NCBI GenBank assembly: GCA_051294375.1
Contig: CM119265.1
Coordinates: 20,399,112 to 20,463,111, forward strand
Origin: Paraspadella gotoi
Taxonomy: Eukaryota; Chaetognatha
Reading direction: 5' to 3'
DNA length: 64,000 nt
The position numbers were made by a program, and so were the translations under genes. Below the pieces are notes generated by a model. It had not been told where the DNA came from. It searched no databases and worked only from the letters and a program-made list of their open reading frames with translations. Below are positions 10,160-24,174 of this stretch, piece after piece; the first letter of the stretch is position 1; each line of letters starts with the position of its first letter.

Positions 10160-10249
10160 TTTAAGAAGGCAACGGCCTCAACAAAAAAAGTTGAAGCTCT
10201 CTTGAATCTTGACGATGACTCGTCGTGTCGCAACGATTGCCAAGAGTGA
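10160..10249 (+). CDS. candidate terminal exon, 29 codons
   Basis: A candidate acceptor (GGCGATCTAG) precedes an open frame of natural composition: Lys-rich, then LDDDSSCRNDCQE and TGA. An in-frame TAG lies exactly at the proposed acceptor, so the frame only makes sense as a spliced exon. No partner exon was found, and a chance ORF is possible. Confidence 0.2.
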   Translation, partial: FKKATASTKKVEALLNLDDDSSCRNDCQE

Positions 10250-10309
10250 AGTTGTGAGTTTTGTGATTCCGACTTCGTGAGAGATAAAAAAAATGAGAAA
10301 AAAAGAAAA

Positions 10310-10334
10310 NNNNNNNNNNNNNNNNNNNNNNNNN
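10310..10334. other. 25-base N spacer ending block A
   Basis: Exactly 25 N, like three other spacers in this window. The sequence immediately after it restarts the block that began at 4995. Confidence 0.95.
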
Positions 10335-13300
10335 GAGAAAGAGAGATGGAAAAAAAGGAAAGGAAGACTTTTTCGTACATCCTAATGAGGGCGAAGTAGC
10401 ACTACTTCTGTCCTTCCTATCCCTTCTTCTCACTCTCTCTCTCTCTGTCTGCCTTCGTTCTCTCTCTCCCTCTCCTCTCTCCTCGTCTCTTTTCTCTCAT
10501 TCTCTTTCTCCTCTCTCTCTCCTCTCTCTTTCTCTTTCTCTCATTTCTCTCTCTGGCTCTCTCTCCCAACGACAAAAAAAAAATCCCGCACGGGAGCAAT
10601 CGGCGAGGCGGGCCGTGTATTTGCTGTCAAGGCGTCCTTGAGCATAACGCGATTAGCGCTTAGCAATCCATCCTCCGCTCGCCTCGCTTCTCCTTAGCTA
10701 ACTATCCGGGCTTGTATTATGCGAGGAGAGAAAAACTCCAGAGCTTGGTCGTTTAGTTAGCTACGCAGGCTGTGAGCGACCTTTCGAGCGTTTTGGTGTC
10801 CATTAAGGACTTCGGACATTTTCTGTATGACGCACCGGTCGTCACAGATGCGTCATTGCCGCACGTCCGAGTGATCCCTGATAGTCGACTGCACGTGTGT
10901 CTGGATGGCTTTCCGTCCGTTGGGCTTGCGATACAGTCTAGTCGTAATTTCAATAACAATAACTTCGCAGCTTGTCAGAAAATAATAACTCGCGGCCTCG
11001 ACGCTACTAGGATGTCCGACCGATCCTCCCGTCTCGCTTTTTCTTAATGCTCTTCTTCGGGATGTCTAGTCGATCTGATAGAATTCAAGCCTTAGTTGTT
11101 TGGGCTTCTTTGACTTCATCAATGCTGTCGCTTGCACGGCTACCGTTGTTGCTCGTTGTTGTGGCTGTAACGGTGCTTGGGGCGTGTGGTGGCATCTGCT
11201 GTTGTGATAGGCTCTTCCGCAAGTGATATTTTTACTATGCCCCAGACTATCAGATATGCCGACAAGTTGAGGGATGAGTCCTCGATTGAATACAATAACG
11301 TATAATTCTACCAGCTCATGACAGGCTTTCGTAACTCAATTTGTGGGACGACATCGCTGGAGGTAACATGAGCGAACCGGTGAAGCATAAATTGCGGTGA
11401 ACACATGTCGTGTCTAATAACTCTCACCAGGACAGCTCGCGAGGTCGGTCCTGAGCATAAGGCGAATTATGCACCTCATTGTTATTTCTCCTCTCTACTT
11501 ATTTCTCTATTAGAAACTGTTTACAAGTATTAAGGATGTACGGAGATGTGCTTATAAGTATTCTCACAGCATTTCACGCTTATTATCTGCTACAGATCCT
11601 ATACGGGCGACTGCGTAATCCATTTGATTCGTGGTATGCGACAGGACATAGATCGGAGCGGTACGTCGACCCTCCGAGCTCTGAACTATCTAGCCGCCAT
11701 CTCACTCGCATCCGTCGGACCTCTCGCGCGATAAACGTGGCCCGGTCGCGGAAAGTCGCGAGCATTTAGTTCTCGGCCTCCGACGCGGTCCTGCTCCGCC
11801 TCCGCTCTCCGACGTTCCGATTTCGCGAGATTCGCTTAATGAGGACGTCCGATGACTGTGTGGAGTGGATAACTAGCGGTTTTTTTTCTCTTCTCTCCTT
11901 AACGTCGTATTTGAGCGCGACTTGGGCGTATGCGGATTCCGGACGGATGGTGCGATTGGGACGGCGAGAGTGGCCTGGAGGCGCGGCAGAAAAGCTGCGG
12001 ACGACTTTGAGAGATGTTGGTGAGCGGATCAGATGGTGATTTGATCGGTCTGTGGGCACTGTTGAAGTGGACAAGTAGTGCGGCGGGCATGATCTTGCTT
12101 AAGTTCTTGGGATGTAGCGACGGTCGGAGACTCGTGTTTGTTGTACGTGTAGATTCAGTGGTTACGTGTCAAAGATTGGCGGCTGTTGGAAGGCGTCGCG
12201 GACGACGCCAGCGTGAGGCTGTTTTCAGCTGGTGTCGGCGGGATACGCCACGCTGTTTCTATTTCGCGCTCTATTTTCCATATGACTTTTCCCATTTTTT
12301 CATTTTCATCCGGTTCTTTTACCACGTATTGCCTTCTTTCCTGACAACATTCTTTTTTTGAAATGCATCATCCTCCTCTTTTTTCCTCCTCTCCTCTTAT
12401 GCTCTCGTCCTCCTCATCTTCCGTCATGCTTTCCCTTTTCTCGTTTCCCCTTTTTTTACTTTCTTGGAATTCTTAATATACTGTCTCGGCATTGACAATA
12501 TTTATCTTCACCATCATTTCCTCCGTACTTTTGTTTTTATTATCTTTCACACTCTCCGATTAGACTGCTCATCTGCGTCTCTCTTCGCGGTTCTCTCTCT
12601 CTCCTCTGGCTCTCTCGTCTCTCTCCTCTCGTCGTCTCTCTCTGCTCTTCACAAACCCTGCTTTTCCAACTATGGCCCCAACTGCCCCTTTCCCTTTCCT
12701 TTCCTGCCTTATTCCTCGCGGCTCCTTTTCCTGCCACTTCTTTTCCTCTTCTGCCTGCTGTCTTCCCGGCGCAATTCTGTCTGCGGCTTCACAGCGCTTC
12801 TTTCATTTCGGCCGTCGTCGTACGTGAGCGGCTCGCGTTCAGGGTCGTCGTGTGATGATCGTTCGTCTCGCGTCGCCGTCAATTGTTGCCCAGTGGATTC
12901 GGTCGTCGGCCACATATTCTGGCACACAGAGTTGCAGTTGACGTTATGGATTGCTATTGGAGCCCGAGACGAGAATAATGGGTGCTCGAGAGATTGAGGC
13001 ATGCGTGGGAAAATAAAGGGCGGTGGAGCGGCAGAGGAAAGCAGAAGCCGAACGAAGGAGGCGGATTATGAGCGAGAGGGGGAGGTTGGAAGTGGGGGGC
13101 GCGTGATATTAGCGAAAAAGGGGGGGCGTTGATGTGAAGAATAGATTCATGCACGGGTAATGAGACCAGTTGTTATTAGAAGGAACTATAATCGATTGCC
13201 TTGACTAAATTGAGATTATAAAGATTACTTGGCTTACTGTGAGACGTGCGGTTCTGGCTCAAACTCGTGACTGGGAAAACTTCTTGCTCTTGACAGGGAT

Positions 13301-14128
13301 GAGCTGGCTTTTTTCGCTTTTGAAAATTAGATGTGACGTTACCATGGAAAGGCCATTCAAGGCGGATGCGCACGATATGATACTTTGGATGAATTCGATT
13401 GTTCATGTAGTAATTTAATTCATATTTGAGACATAACGACAGAAAAACAGGATATCTCTTCCTCGTGACAGCTGTGCAACGAGTGTCGACTTATGTCCTG
13501 AATAATTAGAATTAAATGTAGATCGATGAACCAAATGGCGACCAGGATTAAAAACGCACTGACGATGACGATCGGGTCGTATAAGCACGATGGACGACCG
13601 AGACCGAAGGCCACGAATGAGACTGTAGTAACGGGACGATTTAGAAGCACACGTATCTAACAATTTTCCAATGCGCCGCATTACCTTGATCTCTGAGAGT
13701 TTTGGCTTTTACTGTTTCTGTGGAAAATACTTTGAGACGACCCCGGCCAGATCTAAATTGTCGCTCTTCACTTTGCGCTATTATACACCGCCATATACTA
13801 GGCGATGGGTTCGCCGCTAATGTTACAGGGGTGAAAACGAAGCCTTAAGGCCTTAGAAGCCCTTTCTTTTTGCTCTTCGCGAGCTCTCGGTCGGACGGGG
13901 CTTTCAAGTACTTTTTACACACGAGACGAACTGGTAATTAGTCTTAGTCGTGGCCAGAGCAGTAGATATTCTGTCGCTATTCAAAAATTGAGATTTCTAG
14001 CCTCTGAAGTAAAGGACAAGTACCTTTGGAGGAAAAGAGAAGGGCAAATTTATCAATCTTCGTTACCAGATTTATTGCTTTCTTCTTCCCACCTGAATCT
14101 TGCTCTCTCTCTCTTCTCTTCTCTCTTT

Positions 14129-14164
<36 letters not shown>

Positions 14165-17150
14165 TCTCTCTCTGCTCTCTCCTCTCTCTCCTCATCTTTC
14201 GCACAAGCGGCACGCCCACGGATTTTATCTAACAAATTTTCTTCCTTCCGTGATTGCCGCTCTCGTTCCTTAGACTTAGGCTTAGGTGCCCATCCGCCAA
14301 GCTTTGCAAGTCGAACACACAGTTATTCATCTGGATTAATACCATTGCAGGAAAGGTCAGGGACGATATCACAAGATTAGGTGACTTATTTAATATGTAA
14401 AGATCTGAAACTCAGCCTGGAACTCATCTGAATCAAACCCTTTGTATTTTCTCTCTCTCTGCTCTCTCGCATCTCTGTTCTCTGCTCTCGTCATCTCTAG
14501 CTCTCGTCTCTCTATCTCTTCCTCTCCTCTCTCTGCTCTTCTCTCTCGTCTCTCTCCGTACCAGTTCCTTCGCTTACTCTTCTCCCTTTGCGAGCCTTTC
14601 CGAACATCCCGGAGCCTCTGCCTAACGGAATCTCCACACCGGACTCGTCTCCCTCCGGCGGCATTACTCGATCCCCGTATTAATTTCGTCTTCATAATCC
14701 GCTCTGTGTTTTAGGGTCACGATTCTCGCTTCTGGCTTGACTTTCTGCACATCCCACCCTGCACTAATACTTAGAGGGAGATGACGCTTTCAACTTAAAC
14801 GAGCGACGATGCATTTGTACCAGACAATGCCCACGACCGTTCGTCGATGTTGGTCTTGAGGAGAAGGAGGAGAGAGATCGACGATGGAGAGAGACTGAAG
14901 AGATAGATGATATAGTGATGACACACTGACCGACGTATGATAATCCTGTGTGGGAAGCTGTAACAAGCAGAGCTATGTAAGCTACGGATTCGAGAGTAAC
15001 ACTAGGTATCTCCTGCGACCCGTATATGTGGATTGATTGATAGGGATCGAGAGAGATAGGAGAAGCATATGCAGTCAGTAGACGAGTGTAGAACAAACTA
15101 AGGATAGTCAAGACAGACCCGCCGAGCGGGATTCAAGATCTGAATGCTCATATGATAGATACTGGTTTAGATCAATAACTGTCACGTCGTAATGTATTGA
15201 CCAAACAGACTCATACTCTCAATCAACCTCTGATCAATGATAGGGCGCATGCCATCCTTACATATTGAATACCGTCAGGTGGCGAAATAATATTCACATA
15301 GAAAAATGACAATGGATTGTTAATGTTCATCCACTGTTCTACACATCTGGTGACTAATATTCTCTCATCTGATTACCAGATGCTCTGCGCAACAATATAA
15401 AAGCAATAGTATAATACACATAGAGAGAATAAAAGATGAACCATCACACGAGTAGTGATATAATGACAAGTATCTGCTTTATTTGGGGCCTCGTTCTCTC
15501 ATTTCTGCTTGATGCATCCGTAGTCTTTGAAACAGGTCGGCATGCAATACAAGCGTCTGCGTCTCTCTCTCTCATCTCTGTCTCACTTCTCATTCGTCTA
15601 CTCTCGTACAGCTCTCGTCTCTCTCCTCTCCGCCGGTCTCCTCTCGATTCTCTCTCTCTGCTCTCTCTGGAGTCCGGTATAGAAGTAAAGGTTTATCCGA
15701 TGTGATAGCTTCTCCACGCTATCACTCTCCCATTCTGCTTGCGGCTTTTCCGTCTCGGGACTCGAATTCGCCCCTGATGTTCGATGATCGAGTCTCAGCT
15801 CTTATGTATACCTCAAGAGTGTCACGCAAAATTTCACGGCGGACTGTAATCAGTCTCTATGCAGATATAATGTGAATGATGCAATTCATCTTATATGACT
15901 CTCAGAAGTGTGCTGTCGGGCGCGGCGTTGAGGTACTACTGTCGGGCCAGCTGACGTGAGTGCGCAAGATGTTAGCTCTGGTGTGGCCATCGCATATTTC
16001 ATTGAATCGTTGACGTGTCTGAAGGAAAGTGTGCGTTTCTGGCACGAGCATTAAGGTGCTCATAGGAATTAATCTTGGTGACGGTTTGTGTTCGTAATTC
16101 AGTAATAGAGATGCATCGCTTCGCTCTGCTCAATGTCACGTTACATTGGTGGCAGACGAGTGAGTAAGGCCCTGTAGGTGCTCCGGTACGGAAAAGCCGG
16201 TCTTGTGGCACACGGGGTATTCCGTAGCACTCGCCGCACCTTCTCGTTGGCAGCTGTCGCTAACGTGTGGAGCTCAAACCTACATACTCGGTCTTCGCGA
16301 ATGCTCGCACAGTCTCTCCATAGCCTTCAATCTCATATCTGGTTCTACTCGCGCTGACTTCGAGATTCGCAACTGCTCCATTTGAACAACTGCGTGGCTT
16401 GTGGCGAGCCTTCTAGTTTTAAGAATGGCGATAGCGCGGCGCCTACGGCGCCATAGCCACCGCACCACAATAATCTGCTGCATTCTGACAATTCAAACAC
16501 TGCTCTCTCTTGAATGCCTGACTGACTGCGTAACTGCGGTTTGTCCGTAGCCGCCGGGACGCGATAGGTCTCCAGTACAATATCGCATTCGGCTGCCGCA
16601 AGAGATTGGACTGTGAAGTTGGTGAGTTTGCTATCTTATCGTGCAACCTGCTTATCGCACATCAGCGCTTCTCTCGCTGAGCAGGCTGGAGACACTTTCT
16701 TGCTGAGTTCTTATGAAACTTCACGATAAGCCGTATGCTAACCTCGATGCGCCTCCCGTTGTTGTGGCACTCATGCACATGATCTTCTATCGGCGAATAA
16801 AAAAGAAACTTCGACGTGCAACCTACCTTATCTAACATGCAATCATCCACACAGTCGGTAACGAACTGACCGACTGGTGTATGGCATGACGCCTTCAACA
16901 TCCACTCACATGTATTTCTTCTCTTCCGCAGCGCGGAAGCTTTAATAGACGCTTAATCCCTTTTGCGCGCAATGGCTATGGATTCTACTCTCGTGCTTCC
17001 AATCCGCGCAGCGCTGGTCGCTTGCTTCTCGGTACTCGACGGTCTGACCTTCTCCTGTCTCTGCTGCGTTCTGCTCCTACTCGTCTCTGCTCCCTGCGCT
17101 CTCTACCTCTCTCTCGTTCTGCGTCTCTTCTCTCTCCTCTCTTCTCAGCG
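10335..17150 (+). repeat. block B: error-rich second copy of block A (probable uncorrected long-read fill)
   Basis: Colinear with 4995-10309 but with a single-base insertion or change every few bases, which disrupts microsatellites, homopolymers and motifs (for example the CACGTG pair at 5435-5456). Degradation increases to the right: in 14780-17100 only scattered words can be matched (GTCGGGCGCG near 15907, CTCTCTTGAATG near 16503, GTGAAGTTGGTGAGTTT near 16612), and long homopolymers are absent. ORFs inside it are not genes. Confidence 0.75.
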
Positions 17151-17956
17151 AGGAAAAAGCCTAACTATCTTTCGCGTCAAAAAATGCGGTTGGGCTTCAA
17201 AATTCCGATTAGAAAAAATGTCTCTTGTGTTGAAATTTTCCGAAAAAAGGGTTTGGCTTAAATCCATAGAAAAATGTTCTCGTTGAAAACAGTTATTTTA
17301 AAAGAACGTTAAAAGTTAATATATATAAATAATATCTTATATTTTTTCAGTTTGCTTAAAACATTGAGACTGAAACTATGCAAAATAGTGATTGTGAAAA
17401 ATAATTGGAATTTGTATTAACAATTTTGATACATAGTTTTCATTCACATTGAATTTTCTCTTGTAAATATATTATGTTAAAAGCTATTAATTATTCTCCT
17501 AATTTTCCATGTACTCAGCTTATAACGCGTGAACCCTTGACAGTTGACTCACCTTCCTAATGAAACCAAGGTTTTATTGATTAGCGCCCTTGTACCCTTT
17601 GTCAATCAATTTAATTCATTCATCTTGTTTAATTCATTTATTCTCTCTATCTCTCCGAGCTTGCCTTTCACATTCACATATTGATTCCATCTTCACTCGG
17701 CCCATAATTCATTCTCTTTCACCGCATCCTCTTTTCTACCAATCTTTCTCTCCTTTCTCTCTTTTCTCCTTCTCCCTCTTTCTCTCTTTCTCTTTCTCCC
17801 TCTTTCTATATCTGTCTCTTTCTATCTCTTTCTACCTCTTTCTCTCCTATATATCTTTTCTCTTTCTCCCTCTTTTTCCTTCGACGTCACTAACGTATTT
17901 TTTCCTCTTTTTTTCTCAGGCCCAGTCTTCCCGGTCCCCAAAACGCTTCAGGGACG

Positions 17957-17994
<38 letters not shown>

Positions 17995-18064
17995 CTCTCT
18001 TACTCTCCTTCTTCCACCCTCTCCCACTTCTCTCGCTCTCTCTCGGCCATCAGAGTCCAAACCG

Positions 18065-18312
18065 GCAGCCAATCAGCGACCGTCCCTTTCGGTTCTCCTT
18101 TTGGAATCGACCATTCGTATCGCGCCGATTTCCCTCCGCTTCCTCCCGCGGCCAATCGGCAACTAACTCATCTCCGCGAAGATTCTCCGAATCAAATTCA
18201 ACCAATCGCGAGTCGAGTTCTTTCCATCTTGACTGGCGACGTCATAGACTCGAACATAAAAAAAATTACGACAAATCGGCGTCCGTATCTCTACGGATTT
18301 GACGGTGATTGG
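18065..18312. promoter_or_regulatory. NF-Y-type promoter: four CCAAT boxes plus a CRE half site
   Basis: CCAAT boxes in good context lie at 18069-18073 (AGCCAATCAG, the ideal NF-Y site), 18152-18156 (GGCCAATCGG) and 18202-18206 (AACCAATCGC). A reverse box is at 18308-18312 (GTGATTGGCT). ACGTCA occurs at 18239-18244. Evenly spaced CCAAT boxes with a CRE are typical of strong TATA-less promoters, including cell-cycle genes. In block D two of the four boxes are broken, as expected for sequencing error. No transcript start or coding exon could be assigned. Confidence 0.5.
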
Positions 18313-18359
18313 CTTCTCTTCTACTTAGCTTTCTCGACTTAAAGCAAAACGAGTCTTGA

Positions 18360-18415
18360 CGACGTTAGCGAACGTCGTTCTCAAGAGAGTACGACGTTAG
18401 TGAACAGTGTTCTTA
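18360..18415. other. palindrome and direct repeat around ACGACGTTAG
   Basis: CGACGTT (18360-18366) and AACGTCG (18371-18377) form a perfect 7-bp stem with an AGCG loop. ACGACGTTAG(C/T)GAAC followed by GTTCT is then repeated about 32 bp downstream. Confidence 0.55.
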
Positions 18416-18463
18416 AGGAGGGAGCGAACGGCGCCTGCTTTCGCTTTAACGCCGCTTTTCTCT

Positions 18464-19266
18464 NNNNNNNNNNNNNNNNNNNNNNNNNNNNNNNNNNNNN
18501 NNNNNNNNNNNNNNNNNNNNNNNNNNNNNNNNNNNNNNNNNNNNNNNNNNNNNNNNNNNNNNNNNNNNNNNNNNNNNNNNNNNNNNNNNNNNNNNNNNNN
18601 NNNNNNNNNNNNNNNNNNNNNNNNNNNNNNNNNNNNNNNNNNNNNNNNNNNNNNNNNNNNNNNNNNNNNNNNNNNNNNNNNNNNNNNNNNNNNNNNNNNN
18701 NNNNNNNNNNNNNNNNNNNNNNNNNNNNNNNNNNNNNNNNNNNNNNNNNNNNNNNNNNNNNNNNNNNNNNNNNNNNNNNNNNNNNNNNNNNNNNNNNNNN
18801 NNNNNNNNNNNNNNNNNNNNNNNNNNNNNNNNNNNNNNNNNNNNNNNNNNNNNNNNNNNNNNNNNNNNNNNNNNNNNNNNNNNNNNNNNNNNNNNNNNNN
18901 NNNNNNNNNNNNNNNNNNNNNNNNNNNNNNNNNNNNNNNNNNNNNNNNNNNNNNNNNNNNNNNNNNNNNNNNNNNNNNNNNNNNNNNNNNNNNNNNNNNN
19001 NNNNNNNNNNNNNNNNNNNNNNNNNNNNNNNNNNNNNNNNNNNNNNNNNNNNNNNNNNNNNNNNNNNNNNNNNNNNNNNNNNNNNNNNNNNNNNNNNNNN
19101 NNNNNNNNNNNNNNNNNNNNNNNNNNNNNNNNNNNNNNNNNNNNNNNNNNNNNNNNNNNNNNNNNNNNNNNNNNNNNNNNNNNNNNNNNNNNNNNNNNNN
19201 NNNNNNNNNNNNNNNNNNNNNNNNNNNNNNNNNNNNNNNNNNNNNNNNNNNNNNNNNNNNNNNNNN
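18464..19266. other. assembly gap (803 N)
   Basis: Block D has about 500 bp here (21330-21825): two CT microsatellites around a short unique segment beginning GGTACGAGAAAACG. Confidence 0.95.
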
Positions 19267-19819
19267 CCCCCCCCGCTTTTTAACGCCGATCGACGCGTTC
19301 ACACTCGCTCCCCCGCGGGGACTTAGACGCTTCCGGCACGCTCTGGCGTCGGCGCTCTGACGTCCCGCCAAATAAAAAAAACACAAAACAAAAAAAACAA
19401 AAGGAAAAGAAAGAAAGGAAATCCGTTTTTAAATTCGTCCAAACGAATTGTATCACCTTTTGTTTGCTTCTTTCAAATATCACCCGCTGAGGTAGGAACA
19501 TATGACCTGATTCTTTTAAAATAATAATTTAAAATTTATTAAAAATAATCATAAGTTTTTCATATTTAACGAAAAGCAATAAAAAATTAATCGCCTTAAT
19601 ATTCTCCAAAAAGAAGGAATTGGACCGAAAAGAAAAATCGTTGATAATATTTGATGAAAGAATACAAAAAAAAAAGTGCGAAAAAGAAATCTTTTATCGT
19701 TTGGCTCCATGTCATTAGTCTGAATAAAAAAAAAAGCCTTTCGGCCGGACGGGCGGACGGACTGAGATGGACGGACGGAGAACTGACCGTTTCATCTCAG
19801 TCTACCCCCCTATTTTTTT

Positions 19820-19844
19820 NNNNNNNNNNNNNNNNNNNNNNNNN
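19820..19844. other. 25-base N spacer ending block C
   Basis: The left flank (CTACCCCCCTATTTTTTT) recurs at 22391-22410, where it continues without a gap into GAGCTCGCC. That is probably the true continuation. Confidence 0.95.
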
Positions 19845-19974
19845 TTTTGCGCCCCAAATAAGTGGATCGTATTTCCGCCATCATCGTGAACAAAAAAAAG
19901 AAAAAAATAATAATCTGTGGATGTGGAGGTGGTTGGGGAAATTTATGTACATTCAACAATTTTGTTGATCTAAT

Positions 19975-22408
<2,434 letters not shown>

Positions 22409-22439
22409 TTGAGCTCGCCTCTTTTTTATACACGCTATT

Positions 22440-22508
22440 CATGTTTGTCATCTCTCTCTCTCTCTCTCGTCTCTCTCCTCTCTGCCTCTCTCTCTCTCTT
22501 CTCTCTCT

Positions 22509-22549
<41 letters not shown>

Positions 22550-22556
22550 ATCTCTC
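22440..22556. repeat. CT microsatellite
   Basis: CT array with CGTCT and TTCTC interruptions just upstream of the ATGGCGGAC start-like motif. Confidence 0.85.
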
Positions 22557-22575
22557 TTTTTTTCATGCTTCCAAC

Positions 22576-22721
22576 ATGGCGGACGTTCTCCCCTCAACGC
22601 CCAACGCCGATTCTTCCATCGTCTTTCTCTCCCGTCAAACTCCACGTCCACCGACAACAACAACAAATAACAACACAAACGAACGGTTTCCTTTATGCCG
22701 CCTCTTCCCCCCCTTCCCCCG

Positions 22722-22724
<3 letters not shown>
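22576..22724 (+). CDS. candidate first coding exon starting MADVLPSTPN
   Basis: The ATG sits in a strong context (CCAACATGGCGGAC), which is also a YY1-like motif as found around start codons of compact promoters. About 50 codons of mixed composition follow (Ser/Thr/Pro-rich, with an N/T run around TTTTNNNTN) before the frame enters a CT microsatellite at 22725. A GTTCTC donor near 22721 is weak. The reading could be the N-terminus of a disordered protein or a chance ORF between two repeats. The function is unknown. Confidence 0.3.
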
Positions 22725-22787
<63 letters not shown>

Positions 22788-22815
22788 TCTCTCTCTTCTC
22801 TCTCTTCTCTCTCCT
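22725..22815. repeat. CT microsatellite
   Basis: About 45 CT units with a few T interruptions. Confidence 0.9.
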
Positions 22816-23031
22816 GTTACTCCCGCACGCCCCCTCGTCTCTTCAAACGCCTCCTTCGCAAACGCATTTGCTGTTCCAACATATAACGCCATTCCCCGAC
22901 GACGACGACGACGACCGACGCACGGTTTCGGCTTCTTTCTTTTTTTTGGAAAATTATTCTTCCTCGCCGGGGGTATTTTCTCGATCCCCCTGCCCACATA
23001 CTACCCTTTCGTCTCGTCTCCACCGACATTA

Positions 23032-23058
23032 TGACGTCATTTAATAACAACTTCCGGC
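23032..23058. promoter_or_regulatory. CRE palindrome TGACGTCA followed by an ETS-type ACTTCCGG
   Basis: A full CRE at 23032-23039 is followed within 12 bp by ACTTCCGG. The combination is common in bidirectional housekeeping promoters. Confidence 0.4.
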
Positions 23059-23169
23059 TTTCTAAAAAAAAAATTTACTTTCCTTTTCCGACTTCGAACT
23101 TTTCTTTCCTCTATTCTTTCCTTTTCTAACCTCCCCCTTAATCGTCGACACCCTTCAATGAATATATTA

Positions 23170-23307
23170 CTAAAACACCACCCCCCAAATTTCCCACCCC
23201 CCCCAATGGACACACCTATTCCCGACCACGCGTTCCTCCCCATCCGACAAATTGGACACCGCGAAACGATAATGGGGACGCAATCGTCCAACGTTTTTAA
23301 CCTCCAT
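23170..23307 (-). CDS. candidate short ORF, 45 aa
   Basis: ATG (23307-23305) in a good context (GCGATGG) opens 45 codons of varied composition, starting MEVKNVGRLRPHYRF and ending WGGWEIWGVVF before TAG. The opposite strand here reads as Pro-rich sequence, so the assignment is uncertain. It lies about 130 bp from the CRE/ETS motifs. No family was recognised. Confidence 0.25.
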   Translation of the reverse strand: MEVKNVGRLRPHYRFAVSNLSDGEERVVGNRCVHWGGWEIWGVVF

Positions 23308-23319
23308 CGCGAATCCTCA

Positions 23320-23740
23320 CCCTCGCTCCCTCCGCCTTACCCGATTCCCTTGTCTCCTTACGCACCCGCCTGTCTCATGCCCTTTTTTTGCTTGCCTGTC
23401 TTACCCTCTTCCCCCGCCTGTCTTCTGCCCCTTCTCACTCGCCTGACTTACCCTCAACCTAATATCCTTTCCTCCGCTCGTCTCCGCGTCCTATCATCAT
23501 TCTCATTTTCAATATCACATCATTCATCATGTCATTCTCATCTGGTCATTCGTCCCATTATCACATTCATCATCGTCTTACCCATAATCATTTTCCCCTT
23601 CCTCCCCTCGTTTCCTTCGTCCATCTTCCATCCATTTTCACTTCCCCTACATGCTCCAACCCCCCATCCCATCCCATTCTGGCGGACCCCTTCCCCTCAT
23701 TCTCTCGCCCCCGCCTGCTTCTGGTGTTGGTCGTTATCAT

Positions 23741-23777
<37 letters not shown>

Positions 23778-23995
23778 CTCTCTCTCTCTCTCTCTTCTCT
23801 CCTCTCTCTCTCTCTTCCAAATCATCGGCTCTGGTGTCTTCCTCATCCTCTCCTTCCCTCCTTTTCCTCCTTTCTCCTTGACTCTTCTTCTTCTCCTCTT
23901 CCTCCTCCTCTTCTTCCTCCCTCCTCTTCTTCGTCACCATTTTTTACCCTCTTCTTCCAACTCTTCTTATCTTCCTTAACTTCTTTCACTTCTTG
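23320..23995. repeat. C/T-rich low-complexity tract with CT array (23742-23815)
   Basis: The plus strand is almost all pyrimidine for 670 bp and has a loosely tandem CGCCTGTCTYRCCC motif at 23368-23455. The long plus-strand ORFs are a by-product of a purine-poor strand with few stop codons. Confidence 0.7.
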
Positions 23996-24174
23996 TGTCC
24001 AAAAAAAAAAATTAAAACAACAACAATTTATTCCGGCATCAACACGATTTTATTTTCTGTTTGCAACCAAAAAAAAAAACATTACCAAAAAAAAAATAAT
24101 TAAACAGAAGGAACTGTTCGCCAGTTTTTGTTTTTTCACGTAAAAAAAAACAAAGAAAAAAAACTTATTCACAG

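Larger units (their letters stand above)
4995..10309 (+). repeat. block A: first (cleaner) copy of a ~5.3-kb duplicated segment
   Basis: The segment beginning at the TTTTTCGTACATCCTAATGA word near 5025 is repeated in the same order from 10335. Matching landmarks include AGCGCTTAGCAA, GCTTGGTCGTT, AGGACTTCGGACAT, CTCTCGCGCGATAAACG, TTGCCCAGTGGATTCGG, GCACGGGTAATGA and the GTGTCGGGCGCGTGA minisatellite. Block A has three sized N gaps (6715-7907) and ends in a 25-N spacer. Apart from the entries below, it holds pyrimidine microsatellites and CpG-rich sequence without a clear gene. Confidence 0.8.
17415..19819 (+). repeat. block C: first copy of a second duplicated segment
   Basis: Colinear with 19975-22408. 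Shared landmarks are AGCTATTAATTATT, CGTGAACCC-like words, CCCCAAAACGCTTCAG, AATTACGACAAA, GAGTCTTGACGACGTTAG, TTTTTAACGCCGATCGACGCG and GGCCGGACGGGCGGACGG. It contains an 803-N gap and ends in a 25-N spacer. The first half is a pyrimidine-rich tract (17640-18050). Confidence 0.75.

Noticed and set aside
12464-12997. 177-codon plus-strand ORF in block B
   Set aside because: Lies in the error-rich duplicate; the matching clean sequence in block A (6640-7085) does not keep the frame.
13415-13681. Minus-strand ORF with a natural-looking sequence
   Set aside because: Inside block B, opposite an N gap in block A. Base errors make any frame there unreliable.
14764-17286. Several 60-115-codon ORFs (e.g. 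14764-15111, 16662-16901)
   Set aside because: This is the noisiest part of block B; random insertions remove homopolymers and make sequence look protein-like.
17590-18342. 250-codon plus-strand ORF
   Set aside because: Two thirds is a pyrimidine tract and CT array, and the rest is the CCAAT promoter-like segment.
18397-19386. ORFs of 308-329 codons
   Set aside because: They consist almost entirely of N bases.
23158-23979. 273-codon plus-strand ORF, longest of the window without N
   Set aside because: C/T-rich strand lacking purines and therefore stop codons. No domain and Pro/Leu/Ser/Phe bias throughout.
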